Assembly (NCBI RefSeq): GCF_025766255.1
Contig: NW_026516691.1
Location: 186,001-250,000, forward strand
Length of the DNA: 64,000 nt
Direction of reading: 5' to 3'
Source of the DNA: Zychaea mexicana
Lineage: Eukaryota > Mucoromycota > Mucoromycetes > Mucorales > Lichtheimiaceae
Below are positions 46,440 through 59,180 of this stretch, in pieces. A program made the position numbers and the translations under genes. The notes under the pieces are model-generated. The model ran no database searches, was not told the origin of the DNA, and worked only from the letters and a program-made list of their open reading frames with translations. Positions within the stretch are counted from its first letter, which is position 1; each line of letters begins with the position of its first letter.

Positions 46440-48400
46440 TCAAAACCCATCAACTGTATCTCGTTCTTCAGGTCGATCGGTTTGGATACTTGTGTTCCTG
46501 ATCTCGTCAAGTATGTCTGTATACAGATCATCCGAAAATTCTATATCCGGGTCCGTACGTGGGTCATTGCCGATCGGTGTTGCTTGTGTTTCTTGCACAT
46601 CAGGCAAATCGATGTACTCAAAGCGCTTCATTTCCAATTCGATTGCTGGATCAGAGGCATCCAAAGGCTCGCGAGCTGATTCGTGATAGTGCGATAACGG
46701 ATTGGTATCTGATGCGACAATGTTGATAGAATCATCCCCAGTAATTTGCTGTGCTTTGGTAATGGCTGATAATTCTAGGCGTGACATGTCTTTTATGCCG
46801 TCATTCTGCTCTTCATCATCACTCTTGCTAGCATGTAGCTTCTCTGTCGTGTCTGGTGCGCGGCAATCGTTTACGTACTTCTTGAGCCGTCTGGTCCGCG
46901 ATTGCGCTGCCTTTCGGTTATATGACGGACGCAGACCTCCGTAATCATAAAACTGCAGCAGATCTCTTTCGTCACTTCGTGCTGTTTGCAAAATCTGCGG
47001 CAAGCTTGTGGATAGAGGCGCATTTTTCAAAATGACGCCATAAAGCACATTGTGATACGATTCGATTGCATTCGACGTTCTTGAAACATGATTCTGTAGA
47101 GAAGGTTTCATGCTTGAATTACGCTTGAAAATCATGCTGCTCACTTCTGCAATTAGCCACCAGCGGATCCATCTACGTAGAGCAGGAAATCTACGAATAA
47201 TCTCGTCCCGCGCATTGTTGAATTGCTGTTCACTTTCGGTGGTTCTGAGAACTTGAGTCAATTGCAGGAAACGTGATCTATCTTCACGCAAGACATCGCT
47301 CCCATTGGTGCTACACACGTTGCACCGATTGCATCCAGTGCATATAACATCCCTTCAAGTACTTGATGCCATCCGCTCGTCCGCACGTATATTGGCGATA
47401 TGCGGTAATGAATTCTTTCCTTTGTGCCGCAGGAAAATTCGTGATTGCTGTGAGTTCACAACCTCTACAAGAGAGTCTGTGAGCTTTGCAACATCGCCCT
47501 CCTTCACCTATAGAGCAGTAAGAAATATGAGTATGTGTTAAAACCTGTTTTGAATAAAAAGTGCTACCTTGCTAAAGGTACGGCTGTTGAATGCCTTAGG
47601 GAAAGCAAAGACCAGTGGTGTTGTCTTTGCTGCAAGGTGAAGGAGACGAAGTACACCAAGAATACCCTTGGCCACGTTCTTGACATCATTGCGGCCCACT
47701 ATAAAGGTTGTAATACCGTCAGCTGTTGGTTTTAGCATCTTTGAAAAAAATATTCATCTTCTACTCACTGGCACCCAAGTGCTTCTGGATGAATTGGGTA
47801 CAGGCGAGGCCCTCTGTAACAAGCGCCTCCTTTGTGTAGAGGCACCCCAAGTATACCCAATTGATCTCCTTTTGGAACCGGGCACTTTGCGACCGTAGGC
47901 GGAGGTTGGTGGCGAGTGTGTGATTTGCCACACGAGCTGTTGTCACATCCCTGTACTGGAGCACATGCAATGGCTGGCCACCCAGAGCGATTCTGCGGAC
48001 AAGTCGATATGATAAGCAGGAAAAAATGCCAGGAAATACTGATGGAAATACATCTCGGTTAATCCTCCTATCACAGCTTGGAATACCAGGGCATGCCTCC
48101 TAATTTCAGTGAAATAAAGAATAGATGAACATAGGTAACGTTTTTCTGTGCCAATGTCCTTGACGGCCTTGAAAGTCACATCGTTGACAACGGCCACAGC
48201 TTCATGTTGGCATATGTTGCGATACCCGCAGCACGGAAGGTGATAATGAATGCATCGAGAATGACACTCACCGAAAAGTTGTAAATAGGGTAATTGCTTC
48301 GGATTCTGGACATAGCAATTGAGGGTAGGGTCAAATTCTGCAGCACTTTGTTCCATGTAAAAGCCTTGAAATGCGTAGTTTTTATACGATCCGGCAGTGT
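46440..48400 (-). pseudogene. MULE-type DDE transposase relic
   Basis: Minus-strand pieces in order. At 48356-47943 an N-terminal part contains VAVVNDVTFKAVKDIGTEKR. Near 47450-47400 there is AAQRKEFITAYRQYT, in the place of the FSxAQRxGF motif of MULE-like transposases. Near 47355-47317 comes IKYLKGCYMHWMQSVQRV, matching the LKGCxxHWxxSVxRV block. Then a 292-codon open frame (47318-46440) has RRFPALRRWIRWWL and SRTSNAIESYHNVLYGVI, the usual C-terminal SRTSNxxES-H motif. The frame changes by one base at about 47317, so the gene is broken. Its acidic Ser/Asp-rich tail is intact to the stop at 46440. Terminal inverted repeats were not found. Confidence 0.6.
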
Positions 48401-49330
48401 AAAAGATTAAGGTACCAATCGAAATGCGATACGCACTACCAGTGTGTAATCGTGTATTGACTGTTATTCTACGTATCCATCTTATACCGGTCGTACACGA
48501 TGGGGGGTACTACACGATTTTTCAAGCGTCTCTACAAGCATTATATATGGAGGGAGATATCTGTATCCGATAAAATGCATAATGCCATTACAATATCTCC
48601 GATCTAGGTTCTATTCTACAGACGGGATATATATCAAAAGAGCGATATCGCTTCGTATTGTCTGGCTGTTAAGAAAACTTGATTATTGTTGCTGCTGCTG
48701 TATTCATTAGATTTTTGTTTTTGCGAGAGGGTAAACGTGTAATGATGATAAGCTGCTGATAGTTCCGGCGATAAACTCGATGTGATACCCAAGCGTGTTA
48801 GTAGCAACAAAAAAGATGTCAATACAGAGCAGTATTTTCCCTCGGCAATGATGATAATAAGGTTGTAGAAGAAAAGACGACGACGCTTGATTGCTGGTAT
48901 TTGGGCATTATTTACAGTCCACCCCCTTTAATTTCACACTCGTTGACTTTCAACCCTCAAAGTTTTGGGTGCTGTCAAACAAACAAGAATAGCGGGGAGC
49001 ACTAGTAAGTTGTTCTCACAAACTTTCAACCCATACTGCTTTCACAAACGATTTAGGAATTCACGCTATGGAATCACGAGCGTTTACTGCTGTACAATTA
49101 AGATCGGTTATCATCTCCAGCATCTTGTATATTAAAGTTCTGGTGGTGTAGCGATCCCAGAACAGTACGCCGATACCTGGTCCTTGGATTGTAGACATAG
49201 ACAAAGCAGCACCCTCTTATTTATCTTGAAATTTTTCCTATATTACATATATTACAGACATGTCTGCTACCCACAAGATCATCAAGGTGACCAAGGAGAT
49301 AGACACGATTACTTAAACATTCAACATATT
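48401..49330. other. Intergenic region downstream of BRC1
   Basis: AT-rich sequence between the transposase relic and the BRC1 3' end. Short frames on both strands have no family resemblance. No gene is supported. Confidence 0.5.
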
Positions 49331-52300
49331 TTAAATTATCCTTTGCAGATCAAGTTTTTGCTGCAGAGTTCCAGTGAGGATCATTTCCATATCGTAAATG
49401 GTAAAGCCTTTCTTTTTCAATGCTTGTCGTTTCGCCTGCTCGCCCTTCTTGTCTGGATCGGATATCACAAGCCATGTAACGTCGGTATTTGATGGATCCA
49501 AATCCGCTTCCTTTTCAACAAACTATCCATTTCCAAAACGAATTAGATTTCTTTTTCTCATCCCTCTCCGCTTTCCCTTTGGATATGCTACTTACCTCGC
49601 CTCCAGCGCATTTGACGATTTGCCTTAGGCTTTTACGTGTTTCTTTGTCACTCGACACAGAAAACACATTATATCCTTCGAGCAATGTGCCTCTAATGTG
49701 TCCTCTATCTACCGTTTTACGGTTTTCCCGTGCAATTTCTAACGACTCCCTAAGGTTAAAGCAGTACTTTTCTTCTTTCTCCGGGTCACTGACGACGTAT
49801 TCTTCGGTATCGAGTAACTCGCCGGCTTTGAGTGAGTCGTTCACCCAGTCCTCGGTGACTACTGGGAGACCCAAGTTGATGGCAGATAGACAATTAGGCG
49901 TCCGTACCATCTTGTTCCCAGCGACAACGCAGTCTGCCTTTTCAACATCCTCGACAGAGTCAGCGCCGAGCTTTTTTTGGATACGCTATATATATGTATA
50001 GTAGAAGTACATAAGGAAGTGTTAAGGATCGAATTCGCACAAAGTAAAGACAAACGACAAGTACTGACATTTGCAATGGTTTCTTTAGGTCCTTTCATGA
50101 AACCGGTGAAAAGGACTTTTCGTCTTTCAGGTGTTTTGATCGCTTGTGATGATTCTATTAACTCCTCAATGATTTTCTTGCCTGTGCTTTTTCGTGATCT
50201 TTTCGCAGGTTCTTTTTCGCTACTTCGACTTCGGGAACGACGTGAAGACGATGGTTCTTCCGGCGCTGGACTTGGCGATTTTTGCTTTTCGGTGTCTTTG
50301 TCCTTTACTGTTTCTTCCTCGTCCTTGCTCTTATTGCTCTTTTGACGTTTGATACTTCTTTGTCCACAAGCATTTGAAGCGCCGTCGCTGTGTTGCGCAT
50401 CGGTATCGCTGGTCGCAATTTGTTGTTCACCGCCATTGTCGTCGTCGCCGTTTCGACGTTTGTGGCGTTGCACACTCTTAGTGGATAATTCCTCGGTGGA
50501 CGTCGATTTTTCTGCTCCATCATCACTAGCGCTCAAGTGTTTTTCTTTTTGCTCGTTGGTACTATCTTTATCTTCAATCCCGTGGTCTTCCATTTCTACT
50601 GCTGTCACTTTTTGTCGCGGTCCTTGAGTTCGTTTTGCCCGGTTTTCACGTTCGAAATTGTTCATATCCCTGGCAGCGCGATTGTTCATACCACCAGCCT
50701 TTTTGGCAGCCTCACGACGACTTTGTTGTGGCCCATGTTCTTCTGCATCTTTTTTAACAAGTAGAAGGTGGGATTGCTCTGGTTGGTGGCCCTTCCACCA
50801 GCGAGACATGAACTCCAGATCAATTTCAGTTTTTCCCACCAAAGTGCGTAGCACGCTACTGGCGGGAAGATGGATAAAGCGGGTATCGCTGGTAGGATAG
50901 ATCGTCCAGTCTCTAAAACACTCCTCGAGCCAAATATGATTCACAACAGGAATGTTCATGTTTTTGGCAGGTCTCCATTTGGCTGAATCTTGGCTATCAT
51001 ATAAATAATTGTTGAGAATCCCATGCTACCTTTTTTCTCTCTCTCTCATGCAGCTCATTGTTCCATTTCATATATGTATTTGGAAGCAAATACCTAATGC
51101 AGACTAAATGCGTCGTGTCTCTTGCCAAACCATTGTGTACGTCCATACCGCAGTGAATAGCAAGTCGTCTCAAATAGTCTCTTGCCGTGTCTCTATATCC
51201 GGTTATCGTAACAATCTGTCAAAAAGAAAAATGAAAACTTAGTAGCTATGTTACAAGGTTCTTAGACAAAGATCACATTTAGCGAACATGTTAAGCATAC
51301 CACAGCTTGACTTCCCGGAATACCTCCTCTAGGCATTGGATAATCCACCAAGGTGCTGGTCGGTGCATGTTTCTCGCCACGCATGATTGTGTTAGTCAAC
51401 CACCATGTCGAAGCTACAACTTTGCCATCCTTGGAAGCTTGTTTATAGACCGGAGTCGAGCGATCCTTGACAACAACGGTCGTAACTTGATCCTTGTTAT
51501 ACTCGCTTGCGATTGTAGCACCAGCCTTTTTCAGATAATCCAGCCAGCTATCCAGTAGCTCTACTTCCGGGATGAGGTCTGGCTCAACATAGAGACATTC
51601 ACCAGACATGTAAAGTTGCGGGGTCTTGCCAGTGTCAATGACGTAGCCCTTCTGCTTGTTGAACTTGGAATCGTATGGAGGAAAGATGGGGTGCGAATCT
51701 TTGTTGATGGGTTGGTATAACTGCTTCTCTGCCTTTTTCGTATCGACCACTTCTCTTTCCAGATTTTTTTCAAATGTATCCATGTGAGCTGGCTCGTTCA
51801 CCATTGCTGAGGGATCCTCAGGAGCTGCGCATGTATATTGATATGGATCCTATCGAATAGATTACAGACAAGCGATTTAATTTAGCACTCGGTCATCTTA
51901 CAAGCCGTTGGGTAAGCCGGTAAGGGGGGGGGGACAATCATCAAATCATCCCATTTTTTTTTTACCTCGCGAACACGTCGCCGAAATTTGATACACTCTT
52001 GAATGAAATGTGGTGTAACGACAAACGCTCCATTTACGAGAGCATCTCTCACCGTTTTCTATAATCAAAGCGGATAAATACGTGCATATGGTAGGGAAGA
52101 CTTGTCCAAGTTAGCAAACGATTACTGGATGCTTACCGATCTTGCTGATGAAGTAACGAGATGCGTGGTTTCTGGCGAGTATTTTTCCAAATATTGCCCT
52201 CCCAGTTGTTGCATTGAAGCACAAAAGACCACAGCATCATTTACCGGTACCTGTTCCACGCCAACCCAATGCATCCCCCCAAGAGATTATGCATGTTAGA

Positions 52301-52931
52301 AAACTCTCGAAATAAAAAACCAATACATGACTACATATTACATCAATTGCCGTTAGGACCATGCCCGAAAAGATAAACGACGGATCAGTCGAGTAGTATT
52401 GCGCGTCGTGTACAAACTTGTTCTTTTCTGCTTTTTCAACCCATGCAGGCTGTGTTTTTTCGTGTTTAGATTCAAGTGCATTAGTTTTGGTACCCAAGAA
52501 TTGCTATTGTTTCTATGCATGTGCTCAAGCACACAACCCTTTCTCTAGGGTGTGTGAAATGTGGCATTACCGTAACAATGAAAGGCGGTTCGTTTTCATG
52601 CTCTTTTGCCAGCTCAATTTGCTTTGTTGCAATTATGTGAGTCGCATCTTGCTCGTTTTCTGCTTTTTGAGCATTATGTTCTTGTAGCTTGTTTTCAAGC
52701 TATATATTTATTTACAATGGACAACACGGAGAGCACGGAAATGTAAGCTTGAAACTCGCGAGAATTGAATGACATTCACTTGATCTTTCCAAAGTAAGGA
52801 AAATAAAAAAAAGTCTATTTTACCTCGCGTTGCTTTCTGAGACTCAACGTCTTGTGGAGATAATATTTGACATTTTTAAAAAGAGGTACATTTGTGTCGT
52901 CTTTTTCTGACTTTTGTCGTCCGTATATCAT
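49331..52931 (-). CDS. BRC1: Multi-BRCT DNA-damage scaffold, BRC1/RTT107 type
   Basis: Multi-exon minus-strand gene from ATG 52931 (MIYGRQKSEKDD) to stop 49331. BRCT repeats in order: KNVKYYLHKTLSLR with QDATHIIATKQIEL; FIFSGMVLTAID with SPETTHLVTSSAR; DALVNGAFVVTPHFIQECIK; a CLYVEPDLIPEVELLDSWLD region with VVASTWWLTN; IVTITGYRDTARDYLRRLA with LARDTTHLVC and VVNHIWLEECFRDW. A long charged linker follows (about 50900-50130) with SRRSRSRSSEKEPAKRSRK. The C-terminal tandem BRCT pair starts RKVLFTGFMKG, includes LPVVTEDWVNDSL and ends LQQKLDLQRII. Brc1/Rtt107 bind gamma-H2A and SMC5/6- or SLX4-linked complexes at damaged replication forks. Six BRCTs fit the family. Internal exon borders are approximate. 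Confidence 0.85.
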
Positions 52932-53054
52932 TATCGGTAAAGGTAATAGAAAAGGAATCAAAGACTACAAGAAAAAACGCGCCCCGCGCTTCGTTTACGC
53001 GCTGTCGGAGCAATTAATTTCGACGAAGTCTTCTTTGCAGGAACGCGCATTGTT

Positions 53055-54641
53055 TCATTTATTTATGTTGTTGGCCGTATATCGAGAAAGCATCCTTAAA
53101 ATATCTTTGCTAGTCTCTTTTCCTATGTCTTCAAGTGCTTTCTCTTGTGCTACTGCTTTTGCGAGGGATGCTTTTTCAGCAGGTACTGCTAACGCTCCTC
53201 GCTGCATATTACGGGCGATCCCTGCCATTGTATCTCTACATAACTTTTCGACGCTCTTTTGGAATTCTTTGACGACTGACAATCGTTGACGCAGTTCCGT
53301 AACTTCCACCACCATGTCCGATGACTTTATGCGAGGTTCAATGGTTAAGTCGGTGTCACTGTCGGTCCCTTCTCGACAATAAGTATCCAGAAACTGTTTT
53401 TCGTTGTCATCCAATCCGTCCAGCAGATGTTGAGTAATGGGTATGGGTATAGGTTCTTTGGTTGCTGCCGCTGCCGTTGTTGTTGATGTTGTGGTTATCG
53501 TTGTTTCTGTTTCCAATGAGGATCGAGACGCTTCATCGAGCATTGCAGCATGTTGCTGAAATAGCTTGCTGGTGACTTCTCGCCATTCGTAATCTTCTGT
53601 TTCTAAGCTGTATTTTTATAGTAGGCGCATTGCTGTCAGTATCAGCCTTGCACATACTACTAGTTGTCTTTCTCTTGATTTTTATATTTTTACCTCGATA
53701 ACGCTTCTTTAAAGTCTCTTATACGTTGTCGATTGATGTCATTCCGTGGATTTGCATTTTTCTTAACGCTATTCAGCGTGAAACGGGATGGTTTATATGC
53801 GTAAATCGATGTGTTGATCTCTCCTTTTACCAGTCCTTTAAGGATCCGAGTCTGAATATCAGAAGCTTTGATTTCCAGACAGAAAATACGCTGATCAGCC
53901 AAAAAGCTTCGACGTGAACACGGAATAAAAAAAGTTCTCTAGTCCCAAGCTAAGAATAACTCACCTATCCGATCTGCCTTTTGTTCGTTTGCAGTGCCTC
54001 TACCAAAAGTGACCTTCTTTTTTTGCATTGCTCCATATGCTGACCATATCATTAATTGGCTCATTCGTACAGGCTCTACCATATTGACAGGAATGAACTT
54101 GCTGTACTCTTCTGGAGATGCACCCGACGGTGGTCGTTCTAAGTGTTTAAATAGATTGTTATTTCTCAATTGGCTTTTTTTATTAAATCGAATTAGTCAC
54201 TATTGCTTGTTCGTGAAGCTAACCTAACAGTCGCCATTCTTCAGAGTCTACTGAATTCGTTGTACTGTAGGCTTTTGATTGTTTCGGATGCGTCTTTAAC
54301 GGACTCGTTGGTGGCGTTGTAAGCGATTGCTCCTATTCATGTATTAACACGACTGATTAAGCATACTTCAATGCTAGTTATTGGCTTTCTTTTAGTTTTC
54401 ATTCTTATTTTTTGTTGCTTACTTTAGACGAAATGGTTGGAGAGGCTTGTGGTAGCAATGAATAATGGTGTTCTAATTGTTGTGAAGGTAATAAAATGGT
54501 TGCTCCTGTTAAATTGTTGTTACTGCTTTCAAAGAATCGACGTTTTTCTGGGGGCGTCGGCAGGTCTGATTTGAAGCTGGTGTGTGATGAGAGTGCAAAG
54601 GACTCTGTGTCATCGTTTGGCCGTTTCATGAATGTGGCCAT
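53055..54641 (-). CDS. DSN1: Kinetochore MIS12-complex subunit DSN1/MIS13
   Basis: Minus-strand gene of several exons from ATG 54641 to stop 53055. The N-terminus (MATFMKRPNDDTES) is disordered and Ser/Thr-rich, with TPPEK- and TSPLK-type CDK or Aurora-like sites. The conserved MIS13 core begins YSKFIPVNMVEPVRMSQLMI and WSAYGAM (54100-54030), corresponding to the RMxQLLxW signature. It continues ADRIGE and IQTRILKGLVKGEINTSIY. The C-terminal half is coiled-coil (VVEVTELRQRLSVVKEFQKS) and ends TANNINK. Dsn1 joins Mtw1, Nnf1 and Nsl1 to link centromeric chromatin to NDC80. The stop lies 123 bp from the BRC1 start. On the other side only 132 bp separate its ATG from a Fanzor relic, which is where its promoter should be. 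Confidence 0.72.
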
Positions 54642-54773
54642 GCTTATTTACGGAAAAAAAAAATTGAGGAGAGAACAATAATTTATTGGCACTCAAACGA
54701 TGTTTGGGGGAAGAAGGGGAGCGCGCAATAAACAGGTCCAGGAAAAACCATGGAAGCAACAAGCGCACCATTT
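54642..54773. promoter_or_regulatory. Very short DSN1 upstream gap
   Basis: 132 bp between the DSN1 start and the stop codon of the Fanzor-like relic, both on the minus strand. Any core promoter must fit here or extend into the relic. Confidence 0.5.
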
Positions 54774-57700
54774 CTAAAGATGATATGATGGATGCTGCAA
54801 AAAGGCAGGTGAAAATGTAAAACTTGCTTGTGTTGGGTTGGTAGGATCGAAAGGGGGAAGAGGTGACTTGGTAGGGGAGAATAACTGGGTAACAGCAGCG
54901 ATGATCATGGCCGTACTCGAGAGAGAATCACGACTAAAAGTAGTGTACCCGACACGCACCGCAGGGCAATCCCGGTTGACACATTGGAGAGCGCCATGGA
55001 CCTTCACTGACTTGATTTTACCGTTTTTTGTAGCCTTGGTTGCCGTTGCCATCACTAGTGGACAAAAGCAGAAGAGACAGGTTTGACTAGTTCGATATTC
55101 ATTCTGCAATACCACCGGACAACAAATTCTATGTTCATTGCGCATCTTGCGGCCGCCGCGCCGAGGTCGCCCACGTAGATGGGAGCCTACGCCTGTGCCG
55201 GCAAGGCCAACACACATGACAGGACGCAGGTTTTTGGATGGGATTCCTAGCTTTTTCGAAGTTGTGCTTCTGACGTATTGGCGTTCCTTTGTCGCAAGTT
55301 GCGTATAAAGACGACTTGTAACAATTTCGCGGTGACGGTGTTCATTGAGGCAGCGTTGGAATAATAAAACTTGCGTAGAACGTCGACATGCTGTAGCCTG
55401 ACTTTTTGCCTTTTGAAGATTTCCGCTGGATCGCAGATGCCAACGAAGCAGTTTTGCTGTAAGTCGTGGAGAGCATTCCGCTGTATATCAATGTAGTTCT
55501 AAACATTAAAGCAAGATAAGCTAAGTATGTAAACTGTCACGTATGCGTACAACAATTTTACATGAACATACCTTCTTCAGCCGGTTCTCCTGCCTCACCA
55601 TGAACTTTTTTGTTTTCGTCGCTTCATGAATCTGTTCGTGTGTGATTGTGAATGGCTTGGGTTGTTTTAGGTTTCTGACTGTAAGCGTTTCAAGATCAAT
55701 ATATTGCTGCTGTTGTTGTAGCTGCTGGTCCTGACGCTGGTCCTGATGCTCTTGCTGCGGTGAAGCTTTCATCTCACGGTCCAACAGAATCCGCATCTGC
55801 TGAATATTCTGTCGTGACATCCGTATACGTCCTTTGTGCTCATTGTGATGGATCCGTTTTCAACATGGTTCAAGACCCAGCTGGAATGTATTGCTTCCTT
55901 TTTTGATATATGCGGTGGCGGGCTTTAATGAGATGTTGTAGCATCACTATGCAAACACTGCCGCTTTGCTGGTGGTTGTTGCTCTTCAAATGTAGATCCT
56001 TCCCGCTTGGCGTCACTCTGTTCTTGTAGGTGCAATTCAGAACTTCCGACAGCATTTTTTAAATCAAAGGTCGTCTGGCGCTTCGCTGGAGGTGGTGGTT
56101 CTAAATCCATGCCTTCCCTCTTCATATTTGCTTCTGTGGCATCGTGTCGCGGGATTGCAGAGGGTGAAGACGTGTCGGACGCTTGGTTGATTGATACATT
56201 TGCTCCAAGCGAGCCTGCTTCGGCTAATCTTGGCTGCTGCCGATAAATTTGCTGCGCGTTGTAGAGAGAGACGTGGAAAAGAACATCTTGTTTGGTTAAG
56301 GCTGTTGTCTGGGACATTATAACATGACCGTAGTCTGTACCACCGTAGACTTGACCCAATGGGCAATAATTTGACAGATCAATATTAGCAGCTGTATCTT
56401 CGCACTAGGGCTTTTGCACAGTCGGTATTATTGCTGGGACAGTAGTTGCAGCGGCATTGTCTTTCTTGTTGTTTTTCGCCTGCTCGATAAACTACAATAA
56501 TGGGAACGTATCAATTAACAACCAGTACATGTGCTCAAGAAGTTTAGAGAGGATAATATTACCTTCTGGGTCTTGTATCTACGACTCTTTTCATTCTTCA
56601 AATCACGATGATTAAGCAGCATAGCGAGCCTAGCTTGCCGATTTTCACGCACACGTATCGATAGTGCGGTACTTGCTTCGATTCTTTCATGTTTGGTTGC
56701 AAACTGAAAACGATTTTTGGCTATTTTGCGTTCCTTGGCGGTTTGTTGGTATTTTTTCCTTAGAACACCATGTCTTCTTTGTAGCTCTTTTATGCTCGAT
56801 GTTGCCCGCTCTTCATCAGCTTGTAACTGTTCATGCGTCTTATCGGTCGTCCCAATGGTTGCTGACGCTCCTGACCGACCTCCCTTCTTTCGTCGCTTCC
56901 TTCATGATTCCAACGATAGATACGGTCTTGTCTGGTCGTACGATAATGCGATTATAGAATTCCATGCGATGTCGGTCCGCTAGTGATTCAACACGAGACT
57001 GATCGAAGAAGGACCATAGCATAGCATCGGGGTTATCTCGAGCTCGTTCACACGATCTAATGGGATTGTTCTGGTCATCTAGCACTTGATATTGACCTTG
57101 AGCCCGTCCACGATTATGAGGTGTCAAAATCTCGTACATGATTGCTGGTGTCAATGCCTGCACGTGGATATTGTGAGGTGCAACATCAGGATGAATAGCG
57201 ACAATATGGTCTTTGTAGCCAATAGCAGATAGAATCGTATTTGATAAGACTACGAATGGAAGCTCTGTCATGAAGCATCGGGTTTCGTCGTCGGGCGTGA
57301 ATGGTAAAAGTGCGTTGGCAATCTTTTGCACAGCTGCGACCTCCCATGCAGCAAGGCTTTTCATTCGTGTGAACTCCGTGATTTGAGTTTCTTCTACGTC
57401 TCGGTCTCGTGGTATACTCGGTGAACGTAATAACGCTTTCAGTAGACCTTGCAACGACTTGATACGCGAATAAGATGTCTTCTGCTCGTTGGGTGTGCTA
57501 TCTTGGGTTCTTTGTTGTTCAGACAGTTCATCAACTTGTGCTTCTTGTTGCGACAGTTCCATATCTTGAGTTTCATCTTCATGCGCAGCTTCACGGTCAG
57601 CCATAGTAGTAACCAGATTGCCCAATTGGATGGTTCCGTTTTCGTCAACGACAGGTAGCGAACGCGTAGATAAACAGTAGATATCAGATAAGCGCTATAA

Positions 57701-59180
57701 CAAGGGATAATGAAAGCTAATTTAGAGAGAAAATCCAACCTCTTCAAGTTCAATCTCGTCGTTACTAGAAGCAACACTGTCATCATCTTCATCTTCAATA
57801 TAGTCAACAGTCTAATAACCACATGTTTAGTTAGAGTCTCTGACATATAAACTTGGAAAATCATGAAGAGGGTTTGAGTAGAGTGTGTAACATAGAAAGC
57901 AAGCTTTACCTCATCACCAAAAGCAAGGCTGGTTTGGTCATCTTTTATTCGAGGTCCCTCCTCCTCCTCTGGTTCAATGCTTTCTCCAACAGGGGCTTTC
58001 TATAAAGCAACTCAATAATGGCGATATTAGGATACACCTGCTGGTAGAATTCACTCTACATACAGTCCATTTCAAAAGAAACATACCTTCTCCTTCAACT
58101 GGGTGACGATCTTGTCTAACCGATGCATACATGCTTTGATTCGTTGAGCAAATTTTTCTGTTTGTTCTGGATATTGACTTTCTAATCGTAGGTGCCTCGC
58201 TATCTGCCGGCACTCGTGGCGTTGCTTAGACCGCAGTTGTTGGATAGTATACTTGATTGGTGTATTTCTGTTTTTTTCCTCACGCTCCCACGCATCCTTG
58301 ACAAGTTTTCGGCCTTTCCGACGTTCTCCTTCTCTTTTTTTGTCGCCAAGTTGATGCGCAACAGATCCAATGTCAGATGATGTAGGGCTGCTTTAAAAAT
58401 CTTATCACTCGCCCATATGTTGTTGAGGTTGGTGCTGTACTCGTTTATCGACGCCTCGATCGTTCTTGACAAGCCTGATGGTGCTGCTGGCAAGCCGGGG
58501 TTCTTGAAACAAAGGGTATGCCATATAGGGTGAATAGTGTCGGTAGTCGTCTTAGTTTTTGTCCCAAAGTGGTGCGAATTCAGATAGTACAGATGTCGTT
58601 TTGATAACAGCCCTTCGATATCACGTTGATGAGGCGATCTGGAACCATTTTCTTCCTCTTTAAGCACTTTTAAATCTTGATTGACCATAGGTACACAAAT
58701 TTCACGCTGTTGGTCTAGTGCAGTCTTGTTTTTCATCTTGTATTCGTTGGGTAGAAGCATCTGCAAATCGAGTTTCGTCAAGGCAGGCGTGATTCAAACA
58801 CTCCCGTCTTGATGGAGAACAATGTCATCTTTTGCCAGCTTACACATGGTTGCAGTGACAATGGTGCTGAGATTTGAAATGTTTGTCGTGATTGCTTTAG
58901 CTTTGCTGATGACTGTATCATGAAATAACTTTGCATTGACGTCTGAGCGTAATATGTTTGGCAATCCCATCGGTGTTGTTGTACGATACAACAAGTCAGA
59001 CTCATTGGTGTTCTCTTGTAATTCATGCCCGCCCTCCTGTTCGACGTCCTCAGGCTCTTCCTGTTCTGCGTCTTCTGAGTCGTTGTCAGTCAATTGCCTT
59101 GACAGGCGATCATGTAGATTTTGTAGCCAAAATGTTTGCCAGTGCTTCTTGGGATCACAACCGCATGCACGCAACAGGGG
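54774..59180 (-). pseudogene. Decayed Fanzor (eukaryotic TnpB-like RNA-guided nuclease) gene
   Basis: Broken minus-strand coding region. Near the 3' end the three RuvC motifs appear in order: I, GTDYGHVIMSQTTALT (Asp codon about 56333-56335); II, NEYRTSQTC (Glu codon about 55098-55100); III, TFSRDSLSSTAMI (Asp about 54927-54929). TCLFC and CVNRDC between II and III give a four-Cys zinc ribbon. GSHLRGRPRRGG precedes motif II, as in fungal Fanzor/OrfB-Zn-ribbon proteins. A helical N-terminal part at 57660-56560 and 59170-58090 matches a wedge/REC-like region. Damage: in-frame TGA at 58794-58796 and TAG at 56405-56407; frameshifts near the T7 run 58335-58341 and at about 56890, 55870 and 55350. 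Some gaps are introns, but not all. No start codon remains at the 5' end, which abuts the AT-rich block. Family is named from motifs alone. Confidence 0.72.
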
